Positions 34,976 through 43,253 of a stretch of 63,865 bases of DNA are shown piece by piece (positions within the stretch are counted from its first letter, which is position 1; each line of letters starts with the position of its first letter). The translations under genes were made by a program, and so were the position numbers. The notes beneath the pieces are model-generated. The model was given only the letters and a program-made list of their open reading frames with translations, was not told the origin of the DNA and ran no database searches. Source of the stretch: Paractinoplanes rishiriensis (GTDB lineage Bacteria; Actinomycetota; Actinomycetes; Mycobacteriales; Micromonosporaceae); assembly GCF_016862375.1 (NCBI RefSeq), contig NZ_BOMV01000107.1, forward strand, positions 1 to 63,865, read 5' to 3'.

Positions 34976-36114
34976 GCGTCCCACCTCGTGCAGGTGTGGC
35001 GGGCGTTGACGGTCTCCTTGACCAGGTGGACGCCGGTGGCGCCGGTCAGGAAGCCGCCGGCGTCTTCGTCGTCGGTGTGGGTGAGGAGGTCGGCGAGGGC
35101 GGGAAGCTGCCGGGCGATCACGGGATTGGTGGTGTCGGCGGCGGCCCGGTGCGCGGTCTGGTAGAGCCCGGCGAGGCCGTGGCAGATGCCTGGGTCGGTG
35201 AGTCGGTCACGCTGTGGGCTGGTCAGGCAGGCGGCGAGGGCGTGTTCGGCGATGGTCTTACGGGCGCGGTCGCCGGTGGTGATGGCCGCGAGTTGCAGCG
35301 CGCGGGCGATGCCGGGTGCGCCGTAGCACCACGACGGCCGTGGCGGGCAGTCGTGCGGGAGATGACCGGTGCGCAGGTCGTGGCGGGTGATCCATTGGGG
35401 CCACCATGGGCCGTGGGGGGATTCCTGCCGCCATTGGTCGAACCAGGCGCAGAGCCAGCTGATCGCCTCGGTCTGCCCGGTGACGTGGTGGCCGTGGCGG
35501 GCGGCATGGGCCAGGAGTGCGAGGAGGCCGGCCGCGCCGTGCGCCATGCCGAGGTTGGCGTGCCCGCCGGGCGTCGGGTACAGCGGGTCGGGGTCGTGTT
35601 CGACCCACCATCCGGGGACGTGCAGGCCGTCGTGGTAGCAGGGTTCGGCGAGCCGGACGAGATAGGACAGCACCTCGCCGAGTTCGTCGCTTCCGGGCGC
35701 CTGGTACAGCAGGAGAGCGCCGAAGCCGATCAACCCGGTGAACAGGTCGTACTCGCCGAACGTGGCCGGGCGGCTGGCGCAGAGCCGCTGGGCGGCGTGG
35801 GTAAGCCGAGTCTGGGTGAGTCGGCGGATGTGGTGGTCGAGGGCTTGCCGGGCCGCCGGGTAGCGGTCGCGGCCGTCAGCGGTCGTGGTGTGCAGCAGGA
35901 AGGCGATGGCCGGCGCACCGTAGTAGAGCCCGGCGTGCGCGGCGGCGTCGACCCGGCCCGCCGCCTGCTGGATGAGGCGGTGCGCGCTGGCCCAGTCCCC
36001 GGCGCCGTTGACCGCCCGTTCCACCGCGAGCAGCGCATGGCCGATGATGCCGGAGGCCAGGGACTGCGCACCGGATTCGGCCTCGGTGAGGGTGATTGGC
36101 GTGGCGGCGGTCAT
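34957..36114 (-). CDS. lanC: Lanthionine cyclase LanC
   Basis: 385 residues from ATG 36114, which overlaps the LanB stop (ATGA). Family motifs: GGHANLGMAHGAAG near 186, zinc ligand Cys in SWCYGAPG near 263 and Cys-His in CHGLAG near 310. LanC adds cysteine thiols to dehydrated Ser/Thr to close (methyl)lanthionine rings. The frame extends upstream to 36309, but that portion is antisense to lanB. Confidence 0.92.
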   Translation of the reverse strand: MTAATPITLTEAESGAQSLASGIIGHALLAVERAVNGAGDWASAHRLIQQAAGRVDAAAHAGLYYGAPAIAFLLHTTTADGRDRYPAARQALDHHIRRLTQTRLTHAAQRLCASRPATFGEYDLFTGLIGFGALLLYQAPGSDELGEVLSYLVRLAEPCYHDGLHVPGWWVEHDPDPLYPTPGGHANLGMAHGAAGLLALLAHAARHGHHVTGQTEAISWLCAWFDQWRQESPHGPWWPQWITRHDLRTGHLPHDCPPRPSWCYGAPGIARALQLAAITTGDRARKTIAEHALAACLTSPQRDRLTDPGICHGLAGLYQTAHRAAADTTNPVIARQLPALADLLTHTDDEDAGGFLTGATGVHLVKETVNARHTCTRWDACLLIA

Positions 36115-39100
36115 CGGTGCCCGGCCGGGCTCAGGTAGCGCAGGGCGACGGCGCGAGCGAGGTGGTTCGTCTGGCGTTCGAAGGCGGGATCGACGCCGAG
36201 TGCCCGGTGGTGATGCTCGCGCAGCAAGGTTCGTAGCACACCGGGCGGGGCGCCCTCGGCGCCCAGAACTGCGGAGTAGGCGCGTAGCACTTGCCGCCGC
36301 GCTTCCCACGCGGCGAGGACCGCCTCGCCCTCTGCCGAAGCGCGGAGCCGGGCAAACTCGCCGGCCGGGCAGGCCAGCTCACGGGCCAGGTCGCTCAGCG
36401 CCCGGTCGGCGGGTTCGGTGTGCCCCTTGAGATCCTTCAGCAGCGTCCGGTAGCCGACGGCCGGGTCCGGTGCCAGCCCAGCGGCGATCTCGGCCAGGGA
36501 CACGGCGGCGAGCGCCTGGCCGGAGATGCCGGTCTGCTCCGCGAGGCGCAGCTGGGCGATCGCCGCGGTGGTGTCCGCGGCGAAGACGCCCTCCGCCGCA
36601 GTCGGCGAATGACCGTAGCGGCTGGGCTGCTCGTGGTAGGCGGCGAGGACGAGTTCGTTGGGCAGTCCTCGAGCGTGCAGGTCGTCGGCGAACTGCCCGA
36701 GACGGGCGGCGACCGCGCCGTATGCGGCCGGCCCGGCGAGCCGGAAGTAGAGGGACAGGTGCTGGTCGGCGTCGAGGCGAATCATGTCCCGGTGCCGGTT
36801 GGCCCACCACCGCAGTGTTCCGAGGTCGGTCAGGCTGTCCGCGAATGCCGGTAGGTGTTCGGTCAGCAGGTCGTCGAACCGGGCGGGATTGCCGATCAGG
36901 CGGGCGTGGATGACGGCGGACGCCCCGGGCCGGTGCGTCCAACCGATCGTGGCGGTGTCCGGCAGGGGTCGGGCTACGGGCGTGGTGAGCGTCATCGGGA
37001 TGACGAACTCGGCCGGGCGGTCGATCCAGCCGCCACGGTCGATAGGTGCGTCTTCGCGCAGTTCGAGCCGGCCGGCGCGGCGCAGCCGGGTGTCCAGTTG
37101 CCGCCGATCGGCCGGTTCGTCCACGTTGATCGGCAGGCGTAGCTCGCCGTGGCACACGATGACCCGGGCGGGGACATGCCAATGTCGCCGCCACCGGTCG
37201 AGGGCTTTGTCCCACGTGTCTGCGTCACCGGCTGGGTTCGCTGCGGTGAGGTCCGCGGTGGTCAGCCACCAGCGGGCCGGCGCCAGCACCGTGTGCCGGT
37301 ATCGGATGCGAGGCGCATACGGCAGAGTGCGGGCGGCGGCGCCGAGGTCGAGCGGGCCGAACACGGCGGTGCGGGCGTCGCCGACTTCGGCGAGGAACCG
37401 GGCCAGCGGCGGCATCTGCACGGCGGCCAAGGCGTTCGGCACGTAGGCGATGACCCGGCGGCCGGTCGGGGCGTGGATGAGGTAGAGCTGGTCGGCGTCG
37501 GCGGTGACCGCGAGGTAGTCGATGCTGATCACCTCGCCATCCGGATGCTCGCCGACCGACACCACCCGCGCCGTGTGCCGGCCGACGCGCGTGACGTTTT
37601 CGTTGTGCACCCGGCGGGGCGGGAACGACACCTGCGCCAGGATCACGTCCCGGCTCTGGCCTGCCGCGTAGGTCTGGTTCAACCGGTCGCGGTCGGCGGC
37701 ATCCAACAGGTAGGCGAACCGGCCGGCCATGCTGGTGTGCGTGCGGGGCGCTGCGGTGATCCGTAGCTCGAGGTGTCCGCGGTTGATCGCCTCGGTGGAC
37801 GTCGCGTGGACGCAGACCCCGAGTTCCAGCCGGGCCGGCGGCACGACGGCGGTCGGGTCGCCCACGGTCAGTGCCTCGATGTCGGCGTCGGTCAGCAGGA
37901 TTTCGTCGGCGCCGTCACGCATGGCCTTCTGCATGAGGGCCAACATGTAGGCGTCGCGTTCGGTGAGCATGCGCCACGCCGGCCGGGCGCGCGGGGCGCC
38001 GAGGTATCCGGGCGGGTAGCCGAGGCCGGAATCGGCGACGAGATCACGGACGCCGACCAGGGCGCCGGGACCGTAGCGGGCGCGGAAGCGTGCGTGGTAG
38101 TCCAGCCACGCATGTGACCCGAACGGTTGCGTGGTCACTCGCAGCAGCACCCCTGCCGCGGCCGCGGCCTCATCGAGAATCCGCTGCGGCAGACTCACGG
38201 TCGCGTCGAGCCGGACATCCACCGCGAGCGGCGGCTCCGCGGCTGGCGGCACGACCGCGACCATCAGCTTCTCGGCCACCGCCCGCAATGCCGCCTGCTG
38301 GCCGGGGTCTGCCTCCTTGTTGTGGCGTCGCAGCTGTGCATCGATTTCACCGAGCTGGTCGATCACCCCTCGACGGTCGGGCAGGTGCTCGCCGGCGTCG
38401 CGCAGGATGGCGAGAACATGGCTTAACGGGTCCACGGCGGTCATGGGCGGACGAAGATTCGTGATCAAGACCTGGCCGTCGATCAGGCCGTGCACCATCG
38501 CCTCAATGGTGGACGGTGCGGTCGGCGCAAGCTGCGCCGCGAGCTGCGCGACGAGGTCGTCGAAACCCACCGGCGTAGCGGCGCACGCGAGCGCGAGCCG
38601 CACCGGCCGAGTACAGCGCGTGGAGAGATCCCGTACCGGGCCGGGTGAGCGCTGGCCGGGTGCGGGACGGGCAGCGACGATGAACCGGCCGTCCCGGACT
38701 ACGCCGCCGCTGTTGGCCACGACCATCAGCGTGCGGCGCAGAGCGCGATCCAGCTCCAACTGATCGACCACCCTGGTGAGCCAGTCCGCGTCGGCGCGAG
38801 CCACAGCGGTGTGCCGGTCGCCGATCCGCGCATCGGCGGGGCCGATCGTGACGGCGGTGACCCCGACGAACATACCGAATGGGGTGGCGCGCCGCTGCCA
38901 CCGTGCCAGATAGGAGGTGATCGCCGTGACGGCGCGGTGCACGGCCCGTGCGGATGCGGCACCTTCGGTGAGGAGCTGGTGCATCCGGGCGGCGAGGTCG
39001 GGGCTGGCCAGGCTCACCGCGTCGCGCAGCTCCGGTCGTGACCAGTGGGTGGCCAGCCAAGCGAGTTCATCGAGCGCCGTGCCGGCCGGTGGAGGCGTGT

Positions 39101-39176
39101 CGACGGCGCCGGTGGTGGTGCTGGCGCGGACCAGCACGGGGCCGACCGGCCGGTAGGGGTGGACAACGGTCGGCAT
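36111..39176 (-). CDS. lanB: Class I lantibiotic dehydratase LanB, full length
   Basis: 1021 residues. ATG 39176 has GGAGGAG 5 nt upstream. N-terminal domain: LVRASTTTG, TSYLARWQRRATPFGMFVGV and the ALANSG-like VVANSGGVVRDG. Middle: glutamylation core with CVHATSTEAINRGHLELRIT and the conserved segment RDRLNQTYAAGQSRDVILAQ. C-terminal SpaB_C-like domain: RHRDMIRLDADQHLSLYFRL, then LPNELVLAAYHEQPSRYG and EGVFAADT. Dehydrates Ser/Thr in the precursor using glutamyl-tRNA. Long 3' extension after the elimination domain. Confidence 0.92.
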   Translation of the reverse strand: MPTVVHPYRPVGPVLVRASTTTGAVDTPPPAGTALDELAWLATHWSRPELRDAVSLASPDLAARMHQLLTEGAASARAVHRAVTAITSYLARWQRRATPFGMFVGVTAVTIGPADARIGDRHTAVARADADWLTRVVDQLELDRALRRTLMVVANSGGVVRDGRFIVAARPAPGQRSPGPVRDLSTRCTRPVRLALACAATPVGFDDLVAQLAAQLAPTAPSTIEAMVHGLIDGQVLITNLRPPMTAVDPLSHVLAILRDAGEHLPDRRGVIDQLGEIDAQLRRHNKEADPGQQAALRAVAEKLMVAVVPPAAEPPLAVDVRLDATVSLPQRILDEAAAAAGVLLRVTTQPFGSHAWLDYHARFRARYGPGALVGVRDLVADSGLGYPPGYLGAPRARPAWRMLTERDAYMLALMQKAMRDGADEILLTDADIEALTVGDPTAVVPPARLELGVCVHATSTEAINRGHLELRITAAPRTHTSMAGRFAYLLDAADRDRLNQTYAAGQSRDVILAQVSFPPRRVHNENVTRVGRHTARVVSVGEHPDGEVISIDYLAVTADADQLYLIHAPTGRRVIAYVPNALAAVQMPPLARFLAEVGDARTAVFGPLDLGAAARTLPYAPRIRYRHTVLAPARWWLTTADLTAANPAGDADTWDKALDRWRRHWHVPARVIVCHGELRLPINVDEPADRRQLDTRLRRAGRLELREDAPIDRGGWIDRPAEFVIPMTLTTPVARPLPDTATIGWTHRPGASAVIHARLIGNPARFDDLLTEHLPAFADSLTDLGTLRWWANRHRDMIRLDADQHLSLYFRLAGPAAYGAVAARLGQFADDLHARGLPNELVLAAYHEQPSRYGHSPTAAEGVFAADTTAAIAQLRLAEQTGISGQALAAVSLAEIAAGLAPDPAVGYRTLLKDLKGHTEPADRALSDLARELACPAGEFARLRASAEGEAVLAAWEARRQVLRAYSAVLGAEGAPPGVLRTLLREHHHRALGVDPAFERQTNHLARAVALRYLSPAGHR

Positions 39177-39204
39177 GCCGCTCCTCCATGCGAGCAAAAG
39201 GGGG

Positions 39205-39240
39205 CTGTCGGAGCCCGCGAGGCGGGGCAGGCTCCGACAG
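39205..39240 (-). terminator. Attenuator hairpin between precursor gene and lanB
   Basis: Perfect 11-bp arms CTGTCGGAGCC (39205-39215) and GGCTCCGACAG (39230-39240). Read in the operon direction (minus), the stem is followed by CCCCCTTTTG, an intrinsic-terminator-like tail, then the lanB RBS. Partial termination here would make precursor mRNA in excess over the modifying enzymes. Confidence 0.8.
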
Positions 39241-39262
39241 CGTCGGAGGGTTTGCTGCGCGG

Positions 39263-39460
39263 TTAGCGCGGGTCGTACGAGGACGTGGAGCAGGCGCTGC
39301 CGCTACACGTCGAACCGCAGCCGTCGTTGGTGTTGCACATGAAAACCTCCAGCGGCGTCGTTGCCTCGACCACGCGCATGTCCAGCACGAAGTCGTCGTC
39401 CGTGACGGCCTCGGCGTCAGCGGTGGTGGCGGCGTCGAGGACGGCAGCTTGCGGAGCCAT
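39263..39460 (-). CDS. FxLD-family class I lanthipeptide precursor
   Basis: 65 residues from ATG 39460, which has GGAGA 9 nt upstream; GTG 39469 and ATG 39466 are also possible. Leader contains the defining motif at 24-27 in DDDFVLDMRVVE. The core after about residue 40 (FMCNTNDGCGSTCSGSACST, then SSYDPR) has four Cys (42, 48, 52, 57) and several Ser/Thr, enough for up to four rings, plus Asp46 in NDG, a likely site for the isoaspartate-type methyltransferase encoded next to it. First small gene before the attenuator. Confidence 0.93.
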   Translation of the reverse strand: MAPQAAVLDAATTADAEAVTDDDFVLDMRVVEATTPLEVFMCNTNDGCGSTCSGSACSTSSYDPR

Positions 39461-39536
39461 CGACATCACTCTCCATACGGGGTGCGAAGGGATTTGTTGG
39501 CCACCTGGCCGATGCGGGGCGAAGCCGTGTGCGGCT

Positions 39537-40820
39537 TTACGCCCGCGGCGGCCAGGAGATTGTGACGATGCCTCGCGCCTTGTTCATGACGGAGGCGTCG
39601 GCGGGAATCTGGTTTTCGTCGCTGCCCGCCGGCCAGTACCCGAAGACCGGCTCGGTGTGGCGGCCGTCGTGGTCCCATGCCTGGATCTGCTCCACGACCG
39701 TCGTGGCGGCGAGTTGACCGTCGCGGCCGTAAGCGCGGGCACCGAACTCCACCCCGACGCCCTCCGGGGCGGGCCGAATCGCCAGGTAGGCGAACCCGGC
39801 ACCGTGGACAGCGCCGAACGGGAACCAGGTGCCCCGTTCGTCGGCCAGCTCGGTGCCGTCGTCGACCGTCAGTAGGCAGAAGCCGGGCAGATGCCAGGCG
39901 AACCACAGGTGCAGATCGGCGAAGGAGGTCCGGTGCGGGATCGTCACCCCGGACCACACCTCGGTCCGGTCCGTGGCGAGCACCCCATCGAGTGGGCTCA
40001 TGTCCTCGGGTGCGGCGGAATCGAACCGCAGCTTCACCTGTTTGCCGTTCGGATCGGTCAACAGGAACACCCGCTCCTCGTGGCGGCCGGCGCCCTGCAT
40101 CGGCACGAACCCGGCCACCTCGATCGACGTGCTGACCAGGTGGCCGCCAGCCCGGCGGAACCCGATGGTCCGGGTGACCCCGTTCATGATCAGCGGTAGC
40201 ACCAGCACACCGGTGTCGGCGAGCAGCTCCAGCCAGACCGGTGGGATGTCCCAGGCGCCCACGGTCACGATGATGGCGTCGAACGGGCCTTCGCCGGGTA
40301 CGCCGTGCTCGGCGTCCGCGACCAGTACCCGGACCCGGCTGCCGTATCCACTCGCGTCGAGGAGTTTCGCGGCGCGGTCGATGACATCGGGGTCAATGTC
40401 GACGCTGACCACGCGGCCCTGGTCGCCGACGATCTCCGCGATCAGGGCCGCGTTCAGGCCGCCAGAGCCGACCTCGAGGACCGTCATGCCCGGCCGAAGG
40501 TCGGCCTGCTCCAGCATCCGCGCCTGGATATAGGCCGCGGACACCGACGAGAGTGCAACCCCACGCTGGTCGCGTTTGGTCACGACCGCGTCGTCCACCG
40601 CATAGGCCTGTTCAAGCGGCACGTCGTCCGGAACGAATCGCTCGCGGGCCACCGTCAGGAAGGCGGCCTCGACCGCCGGAGTGGTGATCTTCCCATCGGC
40701 GCGGAGGCTATTCACGAGCGCGGCACGGAACTCCGCTGCGCGATCCGGACTCGGCACGGTGTCGGTGGATCGACCGATCGGTGCGGCGACCGGCCGGGGC
40801 GCGGCACTGGGCTCAGACAC
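39537..40820 (-). CDS. FxLD-system protein O-methyltransferase (PCMT-like)
   Basis: 427 residues from GTG 40820 (GGGAAG upstream). N-terminal leader-binding-like region, then a PIMT/PCMT fold with SAM motif I TVLEVGSGGLNAALIAEIVG, the preceding SSVSAAYIQARMLEQADLRP, and VRVLVADAEHGVPGEGPFDA. The C-terminal ~170 residues (DLHLWFAWHLPGFCLLTVDD, then GGQLAATTVVEQIQAWD-like) are typical for the FxLD-system methyltransferase (TIGR04364 pattern). Related enzymes methylate Asp in lanthipeptides, leading to succinimide or isoaspartate. Heads the operon. Confidence 0.9.
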   Translation of the reverse strand: MSEPSAAPRPVAAPIGRSTDTVPSPDRAAEFRAALVNSLRADGKITTPAVEAAFLTVARERFVPDDVPLEQAYAVDDAVVTKRDQRGVALSSVSAAYIQARMLEQADLRPGMTVLEVGSGGLNAALIAEIVGDQGRVVSVDIDPDVIDRAAKLLDASGYGSRVRVLVADAEHGVPGEGPFDAIIVTVGAWDIPPVWLELLADTGVLVLPLIMNGVTRTIGFRRAGGHLVSTSIEVAGFVPMQGAGRHEERVFLLTDPNGKQVKLRFDSAAPEDMSPLDGVLATDRTEVWSGVTIPHRTSFADLHLWFAWHLPGFCLLTVDDGTELADERGTWFPFGAVHGAGFAYLAIRPAPEGVGVEFGARAYGRDGQLAATTVVEQIQAWDHDGRHTEPVFGYWPAGSDENQIPADASVMNKARGIVTISWPPRA

Positions 40821-41458
40821 GGGTGCTTCCCTTCGTCAGTGGCATGCTGTGGACAACGGACCTGGCCGGCATCAGGCACCATGCCCTACTCACCCGCACG
40901 GCTTCCGCCCTGCTGGGTTCGCGCGAGCCGGGCTGATTCACCTGGCTCGACGTTCGCGGTCAGCGCGCGCAACGCGTCCGGTAGTTGCTGGCCGGATCCG
41001 TGGTGCCACAGTGCCGATCCGGCAGTAATGCGACACACACGCAGACAACTGGACGCAGACGGCTGGCCCAAGATCGCCTTACCGTAACTGACCACAGAAT
41101 GTTGCGAAGGACCCGCATACCGAGGCTCGTGAATGACAAATAGACCAATCTACTAAATCGTTGAACGGCGTATGCCCTGACGCCAGACTCGCCGAAAGCC
41201 CCGCCACCCGGAACTACACCCTCGTGTGCACCGCACAGAAATCCGCCGAGGTGCACACGACGGTGCACACCTCGCCACGGTCCACGCGTTGCCGAGTGCA
41301 TGGCGGCTCTCGTTGCAGCCCGCCCAGGTCGATGTACACGCAACAGCAGCTGACACCTGCGAAGAGCACGATCGGCATCGTCAGCCAGGCGCGTCGCTGC
41401 GCTGAACCGATCTGCCGAGCCCTCATTCGTCGCGGCAACGCCCGTAGGATCAGCGGCG
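40821..41458. other. Divergent promoter region of lanthipeptide operon and S9 peptidase gene
   Basis: 638 bp without a recognised gene. Contains the palindrome at 41252-41267 and, 25 bp before it, a related half-like GTGTGCACCGCAC (41224-41236). An AT-rich stretch at 41130-41165 (AATAGACCAATCTACTAAATC) probably contains promoter elements. Confidence 0.45.
41252..41267. promoter_or_regulatory. Palindromic operator candidate, TGCAC-ACGACG-GTGCA
   Basis: Perfect 5-bp dyad around ACGACG. The enclosing 20 bases 41250-41269 are identical to the reverse complement of 49013-49032. It lies between the divergent lanthipeptide (40820) and S9 peptidase (41459) genes, about 190 bp from the peptidase start. 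Confidence 0.6.
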
Positions 41459-43240
41459 ATGACCAGCCCTCTGCCAGCTCTGTCGGCCGCTGCCGCCGCT
41501 GCCGAATCAGTGACGTTCGACGAGGTCCGCGCGACCGAGGACCACGTCTGGTGGCTGCAAACCTCCCCTCAAGAGCAGGGCCGCGTCGCACTTCGATATA
41601 TGACTGATGACGGGACAGTGCACGAAGCGACGGCGCCCGGGACGAGCGTGGGCAGCGACCTGCACGGATACGGCGGCGGCGCGTACGCCGTCCTCGGTCG
41701 ACAAGCGTGGTACGTCGATGCCGCTACCGGCAACATCATGCTCTCCACGAAAGGGGACCACGCTCGTGTCGTAGCAGAACCCCGGCAGCCCGACGAGTGC
41801 TACGGCGACCTGGCAGTCGATCGAGGCGCCCTGTGGTGCGTACGCGGCACGAACAGCGGCGACAAGCTGCTCCGCATACTCCCAGACGGAACACAACAGG
41901 TGGTCGCCGCGACCGACGGCTTCTACGGATCCCCGCGACCCCGCGACGGCACGGTGGCGTGGCTACGCTGGGACAGCGACCGCATGCCGTGGGACGGCAG
42001 CGACCTCGTAGTTGCAGACTACCCGAATGCGGATGTCGTGAATCCGCGCCGAGTCAGCGGCGGCCGGAATGAATCCGTGACGCAACCTTGCTGGGACAGC
42101 CATGGCCGTTTGTGGTTCCTTTCGGACCGGAACGGCTGGTGGAACCTCTACCGCACCGATGGCAGAGACATGCAGCCCATCGTGCAGACGGAAGTGGATT
42201 TGGCGCCACCGGAGTGGGAAGCCGGATACCGGTCATTTGTGCCGCTGCCAAATGACGGCGCCATCGTGATCGAACACAACGGTTTCCAGCATCGGCTACA
42301 GATCTACAGCGGCGAAACTGTAACGCCGCTGGCGACGCCATTCACCTCTTTCAAACCATATCTCGCCACCCAGGGCCGGTCAGTACTCGGAATCGCAGCG
42401 TCCCCGACGCTGACTCCGCACATCTTCCGGCTCGATCCGGAACGACCGGATGATCTTTGGCAGTATCCCCGGCGTAAAGCCAGCGGCCCGACATGGAACC
42501 TGGCAGTGGCAGATCACCTTCGGATTGCGACACGCTCCACAGAGGAAATAAACGCGCTGATTTACCCTCCGGCGAACGCCGCCGAGGCTTGGTGTGCACC
42601 ACTGATAGTCCGGGCACATCCAGGGCCGACCTCGGCCGTCAACAATCGGCTCGACTGGCACATACAATTTCTGACCAGCAACGGCTTCGCCGTTGCCGAC
42701 GTCGACTATCGCGGCAGCGCCGGCTACGGTCGAGCATTCCGCCAGAGCCTCTACGGCCGTTGGGGAGAGTTCGACGTGCAGGACTGTGCCATAGTTGCCG
42801 AACATCTCCTTGCCGCTGGCAAGACTCAAGCCGGTCAAGTCTTCATCACCGGGGCGAGCGCTGGCGGATACACGGCTCTGCACGCCGTGTCGAAACCTTC
42901 TGTATTCTCTGGCGCTGTCGCCCGATCAGCGATCGTGAATCCAACCCAATGGCAGACGACCGCTCCACGCTGGCAACGGCCGCACGCCGCCGCCCTGTCA
43001 GGCCCCGCCGGGCCGGTGCGTGCCGAGGCAGTCAACCGGCCGACCCTGCTGATACACGGCGCGGACGATCACGTCGCGCCAATTGGCGACGTCGCGCAAC
43101 TCGCCCGCCAACTGACCACCCGAGGAGTGCCTTGCCAGTTGATGATACTTAACGCCCGACACGATCTGTCCGCCCAGCAAGTCGCTGCGAGCGCCCTACA
43201 GGCAGAGCTTGCCTTCTACCGCCACCACATGTCCCCGTAA
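41459..43240 (+). CDS. S9-family (prolyl oligopeptidase-type) serine peptidase
   Basis: 593 residues. N-terminal beta-propeller-like half (VWWLQTSPQEQGRVALRYMT, LWFLSDRNGWWNLYRTDGRD) and C-terminal alpha/beta-hydrolase with Ser in GASAGGYTAL (~467), Asp in LIHGADDHVAP (~535) and His in LNARHDLSAQQ (~567). Preceded by VADVDYRGSAGYGRAFRQSL, the oxyanion-side motif of dipeptidyl/acylaminoacyl peptidases. No signal peptide, so cytoplasmic. Divergent from the lanthipeptide operon and sharing its operator region, so a role in leader removal or peptide turnover is possible but unproven. Confidence 0.88.
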   Translation: MTSPLPALSAAAAAAESVTFDEVRATEDHVWWLQTSPQEQGRVALRYMTDDGTVHEATAPGTSVGSDLHGYGGGAYAVLGRQAWYVDAATGNIMLSTKGDHARVVAEPRQPDECYGDLAVDRGALWCVRGTNSGDKLLRILPDGTQQVVAATDGFYGSPRPRDGTVAWLRWDSDRMPWDGSDLVVADYPNADVVNPRRVSGGRNESVTQPCWDSHGRLWFLSDRNGWWNLYRTDGRDMQPIVQTEVDLAPPEWEAGYRSFVPLPNDGAIVIEHNGFQHRLQIYSGETVTPLATPFTSFKPYLATQGRSVLGIAASPTLTPHIFRLDPERPDDLWQYPRRKASGPTWNLAVADHLRIATRSTEEINALIYPPANAAEAWCAPLIVRAHPGPTSAVNNRLDWHIQFLTSNGFAVADVDYRGSAGYGRAFRQSLYGRWGEFDVQDCAIVAEHLLAAGKTQAGQVFITGASAGGYTALHAVSKPSVFSGAVARSAIVNPTQWQTTAPRWQRPHAAALSGPAGPVRAEAVNRPTLLIHGADDHVAPIGDVAQLARQLTTRGVPCQLMILNARHDLSAQQVAASALQAELAFYRHHMSP

Positions 43241-43253
43241 CACCAACAAGACG

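Noticed and set aside
34996..36138. 380-codon plus-strand open frame over lanC
   Set aside because: Gly/Val/Glu-rich shadow of lanC, which has clear catalytic motifs on the minus strand.
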